A DNA stretch of 32,936 nucleotides. Origin: Gammaproteobacteria bacterium. Lineage in GTDB: Bacteria > Pseudomonadota > Gammaproteobacteria > Pseudomonadales > Azotimanducaceae. Shown here one piece after another: positions 1 to 9,528 of the stretch; position 1 is the stretch's first letter, and the number at the start of each line of letters is the position of its first letter. The notes beneath the pieces were generated by a model. The model saw only the letters and a program-made list of their open reading frames with translations, was not told the DNA's origin and searched no databases. The stretch spans positions 1-32,936 of the forward strand of contig VXYV01000105.1 of the NCBI GenBank assembly GCA_009845835.1, read 5' to 3'. The position numbers were made by a program, and so were the translations under genes.

Positions 1-29
1 ATATATTAACAGAATACAATGAATTTACA

Positions 30-2132
30 ATGACTGACATGGATTTGGATAGTCCAGAATTATTCATCAATCGAGAACTCTCGTTAATCGAGTTTAACCG
101 GCGCGTATTGGCGCAAGCAAAACGCGACTCCTATCCGTTGCTGGAACGTTTACGATTCCTTTGTATTGCTAGCGCCAACATGGACGAGTTTTTTGAAATC
201 CGTGTTGGTGGTCTGCGTCAACAAGTCGATTTCGGCTCGCAACAGCGTGGTCCAGATAACCTTTCGGCACAAGAACAACTCGACCACGTCCGCGTCAGGA
301 CCCGGGAACTAGTAAACGAACAATACCAAGTTCTCAATGAACAACTGCTTCCAGACTTACGGGCACATGGGATCTACTTCCTTCGTCGGGACGAGTGGAA
401 TGACAATCAGAAACGCTGGTTAGAAGAATACTTCCATCGCGAGTTATCGCCGATTTTAAACCCCATTGGACTTGATCCAGCACACCCGTTTCCACGTCTG
501 CTGAACAAGATTTTAAACTTTGTTGTAACACTAGAAGGACAAGATGCCTTCGGACGACATAGTCGACTCGCCGTCGTACAAGCCCCACGAGTGTTACCAA
601 GACTCGTTCAACTACCCAAGGATATCTCGACAAATCCATGGGATTTTGTATTTTTATCGTCCATTATTCATGCTCATGTAGATGAAATGTTTCAAGGTAT
701 GACGGTGACAGGATGTCACCAATTTAGAGTGACTCGAAATAGTGATCTATGGGTTGATGAAGAAGAGATCACTGACCTCAGACATGCACTCGAAGGGGAA
801 CTCCCCAGTCGTCGTTTCGGCGACGAGGTACGACTCGAAATCGACAAAAACTGTCCAAAGTACTTGCGAGAATTACTCCGAACACAATTTGATCTCGCGT
901 CCGACGACGTATATCTCTGCAGTGGGCCTGTCAATCTGATGCGATTGAATCAAATCTACGAACTCATCCAAGAGCCAAAGCTCACTTTCTCTGGTCTCAC
1001 TCCAGTCGTTCCCAAAGCAATTCAGCAGTCTTCGAATATGTTCAGTTTGATCGCCGAAGGGGATGTACTACTACACCACCCGTTTCAGTCTTTCGCTCCA
1101 GTGCTAGACTTTCTACGTCAAGCAGCGCAAGACCCCGATGTCCTTTCGATCAGACAAACTCTCTACCGTACTGGATCTGATTCACAAGTGGTGAGAACAC
1201 TAACTGATGCCGCACGTAGTGGTAAAGAAGTACTCGTCGTGATCGAATTACGGGCACGATTTGATGAAGCCGATAACATTGAACTTGCTACTCAGTTGCA
1301 AGCAGCGGGTGCACAAGTAGTTTATGGTGTCGTCGGGTATAAAACACATGCAAAAATGATCGTCGTCACACGGCGTGAACGAGGTGGCTTACGCCGTTAT
1401 GTGCATTTAGGAACTGGGAATTATCACTCAAAGACAAGTCGAGTCTATACCGATTGCGGACTGTTGACTTGCGATGCCGAAATTGGCGAAGATGTCCAAC
1501 AATTGTTCCGTCAAATTACGTCCACCGGTCAATCGGGCCAACTGAAAAAAATATTGCAATCGCCGTTTACTTTGTACAACCGAATGTGCGAACACATTCA
1601 ACGAGAAATCGATAATCACAAAGCTGGCAAGCCTGCAAGAATTATTGCTAAGATGAATGCGCTCGTCGAACCGACCATTATTAAAGAGCTTTACCGAGCA
1701 TCTCAAGCGGGGGTCTCAATTCAGTTAATTGTGAGAGGAATTTGTGCCTTGAGACCAGGAATACCAGGAGTATCTGAAACCATCGAAGTACGCTCGATCA
1801 TTGGACGATTCCTAGAACATTCACGGGTGTTTAGGTTTGAAAATGGTGGAGAACCAATCACCTATTTATCTAGTGCCGATTGGATGGCGAGAAACTTCTT
1901 TGCACGCGTCGAAACTGGTTTTCCGATCCAAGACCCGGTACTAGCCCAAAGAATCTATGACGAATGTTTATCGCCATACCTGCAAGATAATTCACAAGCA
2001 TGGATACTGAACGCTGATGGTTCATATGAACCCATTACAGAAACAAAGGATGTAATCTGCGCCCAAGAGAAACTATTGGCCTACTACAACGGAACGAGCT
2101 TAGAACAACTACGTTCAACGGTCACTCAGTGA
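30..2132 (+). CDS. ppk1: Polyphosphate kinase 1
   Basis: Makes long-chain inorganic polyphosphate from the gamma-phosphate of ATP through a phosphohistidine intermediate. The product is 700 aa, the normal family length, and reads through the N, head and two phospholipase-D-like C domains. Visible hallmarks are the N-terminal stretch LFINRELSLIEFNRRVL (11-27), the catalytic YKTHAK with His440, and the second conserved histidine His459 in HLGTGNY; the 19-residue spacing matches the E. coli pair 435/454. The ATG at 30 is the first in-frame start. The gene faces ppx, and its last codons overlap an old ppx 3' end (see the relic at 2113-2211). A second, broken copy of its tail lies about 1.2 kb downstream. 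Family assignment is very secure. Confidence 0.98.
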   Translation: MTDMDLDSPELFINRELSLIEFNRRVLAQAKRDSYPLLERLRFLCIASANMDEFFEIRVGGLRQQVDFGSQQRGPDNLSAQEQLDHVRVRTRELVNEQYQVLNEQLLPDLRAHGIYFLRRDEWNDNQKRWLEEYFHRELSPILNPIGLDPAHPFPRLLNKILNFVVTLEGQDAFGRHSRLAVVQAPRVLPRLVQLPKDISTNPWDFVFLSSIIHAHVDEMFQGMTVTGCHQFRVTRNSDLWVDEEEITDLRHALEGELPSRRFGDEVRLEIDKNCPKYLRELLRTQFDLASDDVYLCSGPVNLMRLNQIYELIQEPKLTFSGLTPVVPKAIQQSSNMFSLIAEGDVLLHHPFQSFAPVLDFLRQAAQDPDVLSIRQTLYRTGSDSQVVRTLTDAARSGKEVLVVIELRARFDEADNIELATQLQAAGAQVVYGVVGYKTHAKMIVVTRRERGGLRRYVHLGTGNYHSKTSRVYTDCGLLTCDAEIGEDVQQLFRQITSTGQSGQLKKILQSPFTLYNRMCEHIQREIDNHKAGKPARIIAKMNALVEPTIIKELYRASQAGVSIQLIVRGICALRPGIPGVSETIEVRSIIGRFLEHSRVFRFENGGEPITYLSSADWMARNFFARVETGFPIQDPVLAQRIYDECLSPYLQDNSQAWILNADGSYEPITETKDVICAQEKLLAYYNGTSLEQLRSTVTQ

Positions 2133-2211
2133 TAGTTTGTAATGGATCGAGCGTAGACATAGCATCTTGCGTTCGATATCCATCCGGTGTTTAACCAAAT
2201 CCAAATCTTAT
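2113..2211 (-). pseudogene. Relic of the ppx 3' end, overlapping the ppk1 stop
   Basis: On the minus strand this stretch still reads as the C-terminus of the exopolyphosphatase encoded at 3313-4830. It ends in LRSIHYKLSLSDR and a TGA, exactly like the intact gene, preceded by MDIERKM where the intact gene has MDIEREM. About four codons present in the intact gene are missing just before that. The upstream part of ppx is not here, so this is a fragment. It shows that ppk1 once ran directly into ppx, with the two stops overlapping by 20 nt. No start codon or function is claimed. Confidence 0.85.
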
Positions 2212-2254
2212 GTAATAAAGAATCCGGGCTTTAACCAGGACTCGGCACACCCCT

Positions 2255-3088
2255 TTATTCAGTAGACTGGTCTAGACACACTGATGCGCCAATAGGCGGA
2301 GTCATTGAAACAGAGTTGTTAGCGCTTTTCTTTACTACCCAAACTTCCTCTGTCGGCCACGATTGCGCCCAATTCGCATCCGCCCACACGTACTGGCTCT
2401 TGCCATCTGGAGGTGCGCCGAGTTCGTGCAATTCCTCAATCTCGAACCCACTGGAACGCAGAAGCTCTATCCACTTACCATGTGTTAGTTGGAATTCAAC
2501 GGTGGGAGGATCAGACCAATGCAGTTCATACATTCCCAAGTAAGGTCGCAGCAGTGTAGTTCCATGGCGTAAATCAGGTTGTTCAGGACAACATAGTTGA
2601 GATATAGGATGGCAAGTCATGAAGACAAGCTGGGCGTTTGGCTTCAACACCCGAGCTGCTTCCGGCACCCATTGGTAGGGATCCGCCCATAGAGACGCTC
2701 CATATTCCGATATGGCAAAATCAAAGGATTCGTCTGCAAATGGCAATTGCTCGCCGAACGCTTCGAGCAATATGATTGGGCGATTGTGTTCATCTTTTAG
2801 ACGAGCTGCTGTATTCAGTTGGTTGCGAGTTGGATCGATGGCAAAGACTTCCCCTCCTCTTCTAGCCATCCATGAAGCTACGTACGCTGTTCCGCAACCA
2901 ATCTCCAGACACCGCTTGCCTTCCAGGTTATCTGGAAGCATGGCAATGCTCGTATTGGGGATTTCCCAAATTCCCCAGACTGGTTCTACGGAAGCCCACT
3001 TGGATTCAGCAGGACTGGCGTAATCCTCTGCTTTCATGCGCCATGCGTCGCGATTAAGTTGTTGGTAGTTCCGTTCTGATGGTCCCAC
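2255..3088 (-). CDS. Class I SAM-dependent methyltransferase
   Basis: A 277-aa Rossmann-fold methyltransferase of the Methyltransf_11 type; the substrate cannot be inferred. Motif I is CLEIGCGTA (about 85-93), with the acidic ribose-binding end FAIDPT about 20 residues later. A motif IV-like FDFAISEYGASLWADP and a post-I ARVLKP follow. The proposed start is GTG at 3088, preceded by GGAAAG at a suitable distance. The gene stands alone between ppk1 and ppx, which in related bacteria are adjacent. It is flanked on both sides by homologous copies of the ppk/ppx junction, and looks somewhat richer in GC than its neighbours, so it was probably brought in. It has no visible link to polyphosphate metabolism. 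Fold assignment is secure; role unknown. Confidence 0.9.
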   Translation of the reverse strand: MGPSERNYQQLNRDAWRMKAEDYASPAESKWASVEPVWGIWEIPNTSIAMLPDNLEGKRCLEIGCGTAYVASWMARRGGEVFAIDPTRNQLNTAARLKDEHNRPIILLEAFGEQLPFADESFDFAISEYGASLWADPYQWVPEAARVLKPNAQLVFMTCHPISQLCCPEQPDLRHGTTLLRPYLGMYELHWSDPPTVEFQLTHGKWIELLRSSGFEIEELHELGAPPDGKSQYVWADANWAQSWPTEEVWVVKKSANNSVSMTPPIGASVCLDQSTE

Positions 3089-3162
3089 GTTTTCTTTCCG
3101 TTAGATACTTAAAACGAGTATTTTCCACGAGACAGATAGCCCTTTTTGATTCATCGAGGAAT

Positions 3163-3332
3163 TTGATTGCCAACTACCTATGAAACTATTCACAAGTATG
3201 AATACTAAATGCGGATGGTTCGTATGAACTTATAACCGAAACTAAGGATGTTATCTGTGCCTAAGAGAAACTACTGATTTACTAAAACGGAACGAGCTTA
3301 GAACAACTAAGTTCAACGGTCACTCAGTGATA
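3163..3332 (+). pseudogene. Broken second copy of the ppk1 3' end
   Basis: From about 3188 to 3332 this aligns codon by codon with the last 46 codons and stop of ppk1 (1989-2132), for example ILNADGSYE and ETKDVICA. Weaker similarity may reach back to about 3163. Within the aligned part I count three in-frame stops (Trp, Gln and Tyr codons changed), four other amino-acid changes and ten synonymous changes. No indel is needed. The last 20 nt overlap the intact ppx and are unchanged. It cannot be expressed as a kinase. See the finding on the junction for what the substitution pattern implies. Confidence 0.88.
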
Positions 3333-4830
3333 GTTTGTAATGAATCGAGCGTAGATATCGCATCTCACGTTCGATATCCATCAGTGTAAGATATTGGTGT
3401 TTTAACCACTTTTTCGGTAACTCTAAGTGTATAGAGGATGCATTCACGGTTAACTTACTGCGAGGGAGACTATCGCTCGTGCGATTCCGTCTTAATACTA
3501 CTGCTAAACGTAATAAGATTGCAAGTTTTTCAATCGACTTATCATCCGTCAGTTGTTTAGTCGGGAATTTTCGCCGGTGTGCTAAGACTAAGTTAGCCAC
3601 CATCACTTGTTCTCGCAGCGAAAAACCAGGTAAGTCTAAGTTATGGAGTAAATACTCGCCGTGGCGATGATAACGTACATGTGAAATATCCAATCCGATT
3701 TCATGTAGTAGGGCCGACCAGCGTAAGAGTAGCCGGTCTTCTATTTCATCTAGCTCCCATTGAACTTTAACCTGATCGAACAAATGTAGAGCAGTGTCCT
3801 CAACTCGACGGGCATGTCGTTCGTCTATGTGGAATCGGCGCAACAAGTCAAGCACCGTCGATTCTCGTACGTCTTGATCCTGAATTCGTCCACATAAATC
3901 GTACAATAATCCTTCCCGAAGGGCACCGTCCGTCACATGCATTTCGTCGATGTCCAAAGATTGAAACACCGCGGTCAAGATCGCTACACCTCCTGGAAAG
4001 ACTCGCGCCCGTTCTTTGCTACATAGACTGGTATCGATTGTATCGGTATTACCGAATTCAACTAACTGTCGCCGTAAATCCCCTAACCGGTTTTTGGTGA
4101 TGAGTACCGGAGAATCTGTTGAATTGATCGCTTTTTGAATCGCTTGGATGGTGCCGCTCGTTCCTAGTGCCAGCTCCCACGACTCGTCTGGAAAATAGCG
4201 TTTATAACCTTGGAGTTCCTCCATCACTCGATTGATGGCACGTTTAAATCCGGATTTCGTGATTCGGCCTTTTGGGAAATATTTTTCAGTAATGGAAGTG
4301 CAACCCATCGGTAAACTTTCGCCTTGTTGAGTTTCGAATCTTTCGCCGCGAACGATTTCGGTACTTCCACCGCCGATATCAACGACCAAGCGGTGGTTTA
4401 ACTGGTGATCGAACGAATGATTTGCGCCTAAATAGATCAGTCTAGCTTCTTCGCGCCCACTAATAATTTCAATTTTGTGTCCTAAGATTTTTTGGGCTGT
4501 CTTAATGAACTCGTTTGAGTTTTTTGCGACTCGCAACGCTTGGGTACCAACGATACGAACGTTCCTTCTCGGTAGTGGTCGGATACGTTGCCCTATTCTG
4601 AGAAGCGCTTGATGCGCTACGTTCATCGACTTTTTTCTAATTTGCCGCGATTCACCAAGCCCCGACGCTAAACGTGTAAGTTCTTTATGTCGATCAATTA
4701 CCCGCCAGTTTTTTGGTTGTTTGATGGCTAGAATGACATGAAAACTGTTCGAACCTAAGTCAATCGCAGCAAGTGGCGTGATTGGTTCTAATAAGTCCTC
4801 ATTGGTACCCGAAATAGTGCTATCTGTCAT
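3313..4830 (-). CDS. ppx: Exopolyphosphatase (Ppx/GppA family)
   Basis: Hydrolyses terminal phosphates from polyphosphate; GppA relatives also act on pppGpp. From the ATG at 4830 the protein is 505 aa, normal for the long Ppx form. The actin-like phosphate-binding motif AIDLGSNSFH is at 22-31, the catalytic-glutamate motif SGREEARLIYLG near 124-135, and the second phosphate loop DIGGGSTE at 151-158. The C-terminal third is the HD-like domain (RWSALLHEIGLDISH). A TTG at 4857 would add nine residues, but neither start has a good ribosome binding site and ATG is preferred. The length and C-terminal domain favour Ppx over GppA, and convergence with ppk1 supports this. The final 20 nt overlap the broken ppk tail. 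Confidence 0.95.
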   Translation of the reverse strand: MTDSTISGTNEDLLEPITPLAAIDLGSNSFHVILAIKQPKNWRVIDRHKELTRLASGLGESRQIRKKSMNVAHQALLRIGQRIRPLPRRNVRIVGTQALRVAKNSNEFIKTAQKILGHKIEIISGREEARLIYLGANHSFDHQLNHRLVVDIGGGSTEIVRGERFETQQGESLPMGCTSITEKYFPKGRITKSGFKRAINRVMEELQGYKRYFPDESWELALGTSGTIQAIQKAINSTDSPVLITKNRLGDLRRQLVEFGNTDTIDTSLCSKERARVFPGGVAILTAVFQSLDIDEMHVTDGALREGLLYDLCGRIQDQDVRESTVLDLLRRFHIDERHARRVEDTALHLFDQVKVQWELDEIEDRLLLRWSALLHEIGLDISHVRYHRHGEYLLHNLDLPGFSLREQVMVANLVLAHRRKFPTKQLTDDKSIEKLAILLRLAVVLRRNRTSDSLPRSKLTVNASSIHLELPKKWLKHQYLTLMDIEREMRYLRSIHYKLSLSDR

Positions 4831-5026
4831 AACGTTTTCGAGATTTTCTCGATACAAAGTGTTGGGTTGGAAACAGTCTCTTGGAATACTTATGTAATCG
4901 AAAACTGTACAATCTTTTTTTCTTGATCAGACAGTCGGCTCGGAATTGTGTATTATGCAATGCTTGGGAATCCCAAAATTACTTGACCAACGGATTCTGT
5001 TTGTGCAAGAATAGGACATTTCACTA

Positions 5027-6019
5027 GTGAACTTACTAGAAGTTAAAGACCTATCGGTAACGTTCGACACCGACGAACGTACTGTTGGTGTCTTAGATAA
5101 CGTTTGTATCGATGTCAAACCTGGTGAAACCCTAGGAATCGTCGGCGAATCAGGCTGTGGCAAGAGCGTCACGTCACTTTCTATCATGCGATTACTGCCA
5201 CAACCGGCGGGTAAAATCACAAATGGAAGTGTCTTCTTTGACGGACAAGATTTACTCAGCTTGTCCAAAGAAGACATGCGAACGATCCGCGGACGAAAAA
5301 TCGCGATGATTTTTCAAGAACCTATGACGGCACTCAACCCAGTTCAGCGTGTGGGTGTTCAGATGATGGAGTCACTTAAACTCCATCGTAGTGATATGTC
5401 CAAAGAAGAACAACGACAAGAGTGCGAAAAACTGCTTGACCGTGTTGGGATACCTGAACCTCGATTGCGATTAACAGAATATCCTCACCAACTTTCTGGA
5501 GGAATGCGCCAACGAGTCATGATCGCGATGGCTTTACTGCATGTTCCTGATATCTTGATAGCCGATGAACCGACGACAGCCTTAGATGTAACGATTCAGG
5601 CACAGATCTTGGAGCTTATTGCAGAACTGCAAAAACAAAGTGGCATGTCTGTAATATTCATCACCCATGATCTAGCAGTGATTGCTGAAATTTCGGACCG
5701 CGTCGTAGTTATGTATGCTGGTCGGGTAGTAGAACAAGCAAAAATTAAAGACTTGTTTGAAAATCCTCGACATCCTTACACACGAGGTCTCTTAGGGTCC
5801 ATTCCTACATTAGACGGAACTCCTAAAACTCCACTGTCGACAATTCCGGGTATGGTACCTAGTTTTGCTGATATGCCATCCGGGTGTCGCTTTCGTAATC
5901 GATGCGACTATGCCCAGGAAAGATGTAAGACTGAGGTCCCGGCACTGAAGGAAACTGGTGATTCCCACGCGGTTGCCTGTCATTATTGGCAACATGTCGC
6001 ACAGAGTACGAGCACGTAA
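5027..6019 (+). CDS. Oligopeptide/dipeptide ABC transporter ATPase, DppD-like
   Basis: The first of two nucleotide-binding subunits of a peptide/nickel-type ABC importer, working on the cytoplasmic face of the inner membrane. In the 330-aa product, Walker A is GESGCGKS (40-47), the ABC signature LSGGMRQR (156-163), Walker B ILIADEP (176-182) and the switch histidine lies in ITHDLA (212-217). The C-terminal oligo_HPY extension has four cysteines (287, 293, 300, 318), the arrangement reported to hold an iron-sulfur cluster in a DppD structure. The start is GTG with AGGA about 10 nt upstream. The DppF-like partner begins one nucleotide after the stop. No permease or binding-protein genes lie next to the pair, which is unusual. 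The substrate could be di/oligopeptides or a related solute. Confidence 0.93.
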   Translation: MNLLEVKDLSVTFDTDERTVGVLDNVCIDVKPGETLGIVGESGCGKSVTSLSIMRLLPQPAGKITNGSVFFDGQDLLSLSKEDMRTIRGRKIAMIFQEPMTALNPVQRVGVQMMESLKLHRSDMSKEEQRQECEKLLDRVGIPEPRLRLTEYPHQLSGGMRQRVMIAMALLHVPDILIADEPTTALDVTIQAQILELIAELQKQSGMSVIFITHDLAVIAEISDRVVVMYAGRVVEQAKIKDLFENPRHPYTRGLLGSIPTLDGTPKTPLSTIPGMVPSFADMPSGCRFRNRCDYAQERCKTEVPALKETGDSHAVACHYWQHVAQSTST

Positions 6020-6020
6020 T

Positions 6021-7013
6021 ATGAGTACTTCCCCATTGCTTGAAGTTCAAAACCTTGTTAAACACTTTCCGGTCAAGAAAGGTGTTATTCCAAGAACAGT
6101 TGGTCACGTTCAAGCTGTCGACGATGTGTCGTTTACTCTAGAACGAGGTGAAACCCTTGGATTGGTTGGAGAGTCTGGTTGTGGTAAGAGTACAGTAGGA
6201 CGTACCCTACTGCATTTATTACGTCCCACTTCCGGGAGTGTAAAGTTTGAAGGTCAAAATATCAGTTCTATGTCGCGCGCCGAACTCAAGCAGATGCGCC
6301 GAAATGTGCAGATCATCTTTCAAGATCCCTTTGAATCACTCAACGCACGCCACACAATTAGAAAGATCCTAAGTGAACCATTTGTCATTCATCGAATAGG
6401 TACGCGGCAAGAAAGGAATGATTACGTGGTGGCATTGCTCAATCGAGTCGGTTTGGACGAATCGGCTGCCGATCGATTCCCCCACGAATTTTCTGGGGGA
6501 CAAAGACAACGTATTGGGATTGCACGCGCGATCGCATTAAAGCCTAAATTGATTGTTTGTGACGAAGCTGTGTCCGCTCTGGACGTTTCGATTCAATCGC
6601 AGGTTATCAACTTATTGCTAGATTTACAGCAAGAGATGGACCTTGCCCTCATCTTTATCGCCCATGACTTAGCCGTCGTTAAACACGTTTCTGACAAGAT
6701 TGCCGTAATGTACTTAGGTAAGATAGTGGAAACGCGAAGGTCTGCTGACATATACAGTTCGCCGAAACATCCCTATACACAAGCATTGATTTCTGCGATC
6801 CCAAAACCAGATCCTAATCTACGTACGGAACGGATCATTCTGGCAGGAGATGTCCCGTCGCCGATTTCGCCTCCGAGTGGGTGCAGATTTCATACTCGAT
6901 GCCCGTATGTGAGGGAAAATTGCAAAACTGAGATTCCGGTACTTGAATCCAAGTTTGGTGGGAGTGTCGCGTGCTTATATGCAGGATCACTGCAGGTAGC
7001 GAAATCTGCTTAA
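6021..7013 (+). CDS. Oligopeptide/dipeptide ABC transporter ATPase, DppF-like
   Basis: Second ATPase of the pair, 330 aa from the ATG at 6021. Walker A is GESGCGKST (50-58), followed by a Q-loop in [11 protein letters not shown], the signature [14 protein letters not shown], Walker B in [12 protein letters not shown] and the switch in IAHDLA. A C-terminal cysteine cluster ([16 protein letters not shown] then ACLY) mirrors that of the upstream gene. The frame is open back to a GTG at 5958 inside the upstream gene, but the ATG just after that gene's stop begins the usual N-terminus ([12 protein letters not shown]). The two genes are surely co-transcribed and translationally linked. They would form a heterodimeric motor for permeases encoded elsewhere. 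Confidence 0.94.
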   Translation: MSTSPLLEVQNLVKHFPVKKGVIPRTVGHVQAVDDVSFTLERGETLGLVGESGCGKSTVGRTLLHLLRPTSGSVKFEGQNISSMSRAELKQMRRNVQIIFQDPFESLNARHTIRKILSEPFVIHRIGTRQERNDYVVALLNRVGLDESAADRFPHEFSGGQRQRIGIARAIALKPKLIVCDEAVSALDVSIQSQVINLLLDLQQEMDLALIFIAHDLAVVKHVSDKIAVMYLGKIVETRRSADIYSSPKHPYTQALISAIPKPDPNLRTERIILAGDVPSPISPPSGCRFHTRCPYVRENCKTEIPVLESKFGGSVACLYAGSLQVAKSA

Positions 7014-7067
7014 GGCGGGTGGTTCTCATTCAAACGTTTTGTTTAAATCGAACCTAAACTGTTTCAG

Positions 7068-7859
7068 CTAGAAAAATATCGCGAGCCTTAGCGATACTTC
7101 GTAAGAATCAGCAGATAATCGTGTAGGCGTATCGACATCATTCAGTTGTTCTTTCCATTCATCTTCAGCTTCAGAAGTTAACCGTGCTTCTAATTGCAAT
7201 AACGTACTTCGACCAATAGATTTTTCCACACCCACTCCCATAACCCATTGTTTAAAGACCGGCGAACGAGTTTCCGTGGCGGGATTACCCGTCTCTCCGG
7301 GACCACAAACTAATTTCGTTCCACAAACTGTAAAGTTCCGTTTAAAAGCAACTTCGATCTCTCGCCAACCACCTAGTACTAAAGGCGAAAACTCAAACAA
7401 ACCAAACACCGACATTACATGCCCCACTCGTATAACCGCTGATTGATCACGATCCGTTTTAAATGACCACTGTTCATCGAGTAGATCTTCGATTTTTTGA
7501 CCGTCCCCTAACTCACCGATACCAGTTAATCGCCCTTCGATACCATCACTCCGGAGGGTATATTCAAATTGAAAATCCAGCCACAAACCACGAGTGTCAA
7601 ATTTATAGCGATACCCTAAAAACACGTTAAGGCTATAGGGAGAATCTGATCCCTCATTCTTCTGATTAAAAACTAGATCCTTGAGAGACAGAGAGGGAAA
7701 CAAGTTGACATCTTCTCGCTTGTCGTACCTCACTTTGAAGTCATCGAGCGAGACACCGCTACCGATGTAAAGTCCGCCAGAAGCAAAGGCAACGTTACCA
7801 ATCACGAATCCTAGCGCGACCAATAGTAGTTGTGCGTATCGGAAAATAAGAGTCTTCAT
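7068..7859 (-). CDS. Outer-membrane beta-barrel protein, unknown role
   Basis: Exported protein of about 263 aa. The start is MKTLIFRYAQLLLVALGF, a clear Sec signal peptide ending near AFASGG. The rest alternates polar and hydrophobic residues as in a small barrel, for example LNVFLGYRYKF and LWLDFQFEYTL, and the last residue is Phe (LRLAIFF), the usual barrel-assembly signal. Two cysteines in VCGTKLVCGPG probably form a loop disulfide. Two adjacent ATGs (7862 and 7859) follow AAGGA; the second has the better spacing, and a TTG further up is unlikely. The gene converges on dppF and follows mdh in the same direction after a 67-nt gap. No specific family is recognised; OmpA/OmpW-like barrels are the nearest comparison. 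Confidence 0.8.
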   Translation of the reverse strand: MKTLIFRYAQLLLVALGFVIGNVAFASGGLYIGSGVSLDDFKVRYDKREDVNLFPSLSLKDLVFNQKNEGSDSPYSLNVFLGYRYKFDTRGLWLDFQFEYTLRSDGIEGRLTGIGELGDGQKIEDLLDEQWSFKTDRDQSAVIRVGHVMSVFGLFEFSPLVLGGWREIEVAFKRNFTVCGTKLVCGPGETGNPATETRSPVFKQWVMGVGVEKSIGRSTLLQLEARLTSEAEDEWKEQLNDVDTPTRLSADSYEVSLRLAIFF

Positions 7860-7926
7860 CATTCGTCCTTGATTCAATGAAGTTTCGAGTTAGCCAGTGT
7901 TGGTGCCTATGGAATCTGCCAGTCGA

Positions 7927-8898
7927 TCAAAGGAGATGGCGAATCGCATCTCGTTCCTCGATGAGTTCCTGTTCTGTCAATTTAATTCGTTGTTGCGCAA
8001 AGTCATCAAGCACGCGATCCTGTATGACATCAATCTGACCACCGTGACAAACAATAGGATAAGAAAAAACTAATCCAGATTCAATTCCGTACTCTCCCTG
8101 ACTCACGATCGACATACTCGTAGTACCGGGGGATTCAGTGCACCAATAACGCATATGGTCTATGGCTGCATTTGCAGCCGATGCCGCGCTTGACGTACCC
8201 TTGGCTTGAATGATCTGTGCGCCACGTTGTTGTACACACGGTATAAACTCATCGGTATACCAATTCATCGTAACTAAGTCCAATGCATCGATTCCTTTAA
8301 CAGTCGCTGAGTGAAGTTCAGGAAACATCGTGGAAGAATGATTTCCCCATATCGCTAGATTACGAACATCCTGAACGTGCGCTCGTGTCTTTTGGGCAAG
8401 TTGTGCAACTGCCCGATGGTGGTCTAGAATTGTCATTGCCGTAAACTGGTTACTTGCCAATGTCTTAGCATTATTGACAGCAATCAGACAGTTTGTATTT
8501 GCCGGGTTTCCTACCACAAGTACCCGCACATCTCTAGATGCATTATCGCTAAGTGCTTTACCTTGAGTCGTGAATATCGCGCCATTTGCTTCGAGTAAAT
8601 CTTTACGTTCCATGCCGGCACCGCGTGGTCTTGCACCGACAAGTAGCGCGATATCTACATCGGCAAAGGCCTCATTGGGATCAGTAGTTGGTACAACGTT
8701 TTCGAGCAACGGAAACGCACAATCTTCTAACTCCATCACAACCCCACGTAACGCATCCATAGCGGGTGGTATTTCTAAAAGTCGGAGATCGATTCCATGC
8801 TGCGCACCTAGCATCTCGCCAGATGCGATTCGAAAAAGCATCGCGTACCCAATTTGACCGGCGGCCCCAGTAACGGCAATTCGAGTTGTTTTTGACAT
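7927..8898 (-). CDS. mdh: NAD-dependent malate dehydrogenase
   Basis: Interconverts malate and oxaloacetate in the TCA cycle. It is a 323-aa member of the cytosolic-type (LDH-like superfamily) MDH group. The nucleotide-binding glycine motif is GAAGQIG (11-17), the substrate-loop arginines are in [13 protein letters not shown] (Arg92 and Arg98), the Asp/Arg pair is in LDHHR (159-162), and the catalytic histidine is His187 in WGNHSS. The loop has RGAGM instead of the commoner RGPGM, and LDHHR replaces the usual LDHNR; the catalytic residues are retained. The ATG at 8898 directly precedes [13 protein letters not shown]. It is probably transcribed from its own promoter in the 153-nt gap upstream. 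Confidence 0.96.
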   Translation of the reverse strand: MSKTTRIAVTGAAGQIGYAMLFRIASGEMLGAQHGIDLRLLEIPPAMDALRGVVMELEDCAFPLLENVVPTTDPNEAFADVDIALLVGARPRGAGMERKDLLEANGAIFTTQGKALSDNASRDVRVLVVGNPANTNCLIAVNNAKTLASNQFTAMTILDHHRAVAQLAQKTRAHVQDVRNLAIWGNHSSTMFPELHSATVKGIDALDLVTMNWYTDEFIPCVQQRGAQIIQAKGTSSAASAANAAIDHMRYWCTESPGTTSMSIVSQGEYGIESGLVFSYPIVCHGGQIDVIQDRVLDDFAQQRIKLTEQELIEERDAIRHLL

Positions 8899-9051
8899 GA
8901 TTAATTTCTGCGTTAAGACTCTCGGTTAGTTCTTTCAACACAAATTTTACGATTAACCGCAAAAACAGAGTTACTTGACCTTGCACCTCAAATTTGGTTG
9001 GTGTATATCTCAGCACGAAATACCGAATTAACCTCGAGTTTTCTGTGCAAT

Positions 9052-9528
9052 ATGAACACGGATTCGAGCGAATGTCGTCGACACCACCCAGTCAGTGACA
9101 ACGACCGTCTTTGGAACAGTCTTTTTCTCTTATCAGGTTACCTTAATAGTAATAAGAAACAAAAAAGTTCCATACCACACGGAAGAATTTATTTCAACGT
9201 ACAAGGTCAAGAAGATCTTCAAAGTATGACTATTGAAGTAAAAGGAGGACAGTCTGTAAATATCAATATATTGAGAGAGCTGAAAGGTGCACTTAATGCT
9301 GATGATGCAATTATGGCTGGACTGATTGTTATGCATCCATTTGGAAAGATAAAACAAGACAATTTTAAGCGTTTTATTGCAGAGATTGGAGATGTTAAAT
9401 TGAATGAGCAACCTTTTTCAAAATTACAAATTCTTACAGTCGAACAAATACTTGATGGTGAACGATTTAAAACCCCTTGGGTTGTTGGAAAATCAGGTGA
9501 TCGACCGTTAGCTTTTGAAAATGAATAA
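9052..9528 (+). CDS. Stand-alone C-terminal domain of a DNA methyltransferase-like protein
   Basis: A 158-aa ORF. From about residue 35 it resembles the C-terminal nuclease-fold-like domain that follows the methylase part in a widespread group of site-specific DNA methyltransferases. The matching pattern is KQKSS..HGRIYF, then MTIEVKGGQSVNIN, then LRELKGAL, KLQILTVEQILDGERF. The methylase motifs (DPPY, FxGxG) are absent here and upstream. The usual Asp in 'DGRIYF' is His, so a nuclease reaction is doubtful. The first 30 residues do not look like the family, and base composition becomes AT-rich near 9130, suggesting a truncated gene captured behind local sequence. ATG 9052 is preferred over a TTG at 8998. 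It overlaps the next ORF by 8 nt. It may be a pseudogene fragment. Confidence 0.55.
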   Translation: MNTDSSECRRHHPVSDNDRLWNSLFLLSGYLNSNKKQKSSIPHGRIYFNVQGQEDLQSMTIEVKGGQSVNINILRELKGALNADDAIMAGLIVMHPFGKIKQDNFKRFIAEIGDVKLNEQPFSKLQILTVEQILDGERFKTPWVVGKSGDRPLAFENE

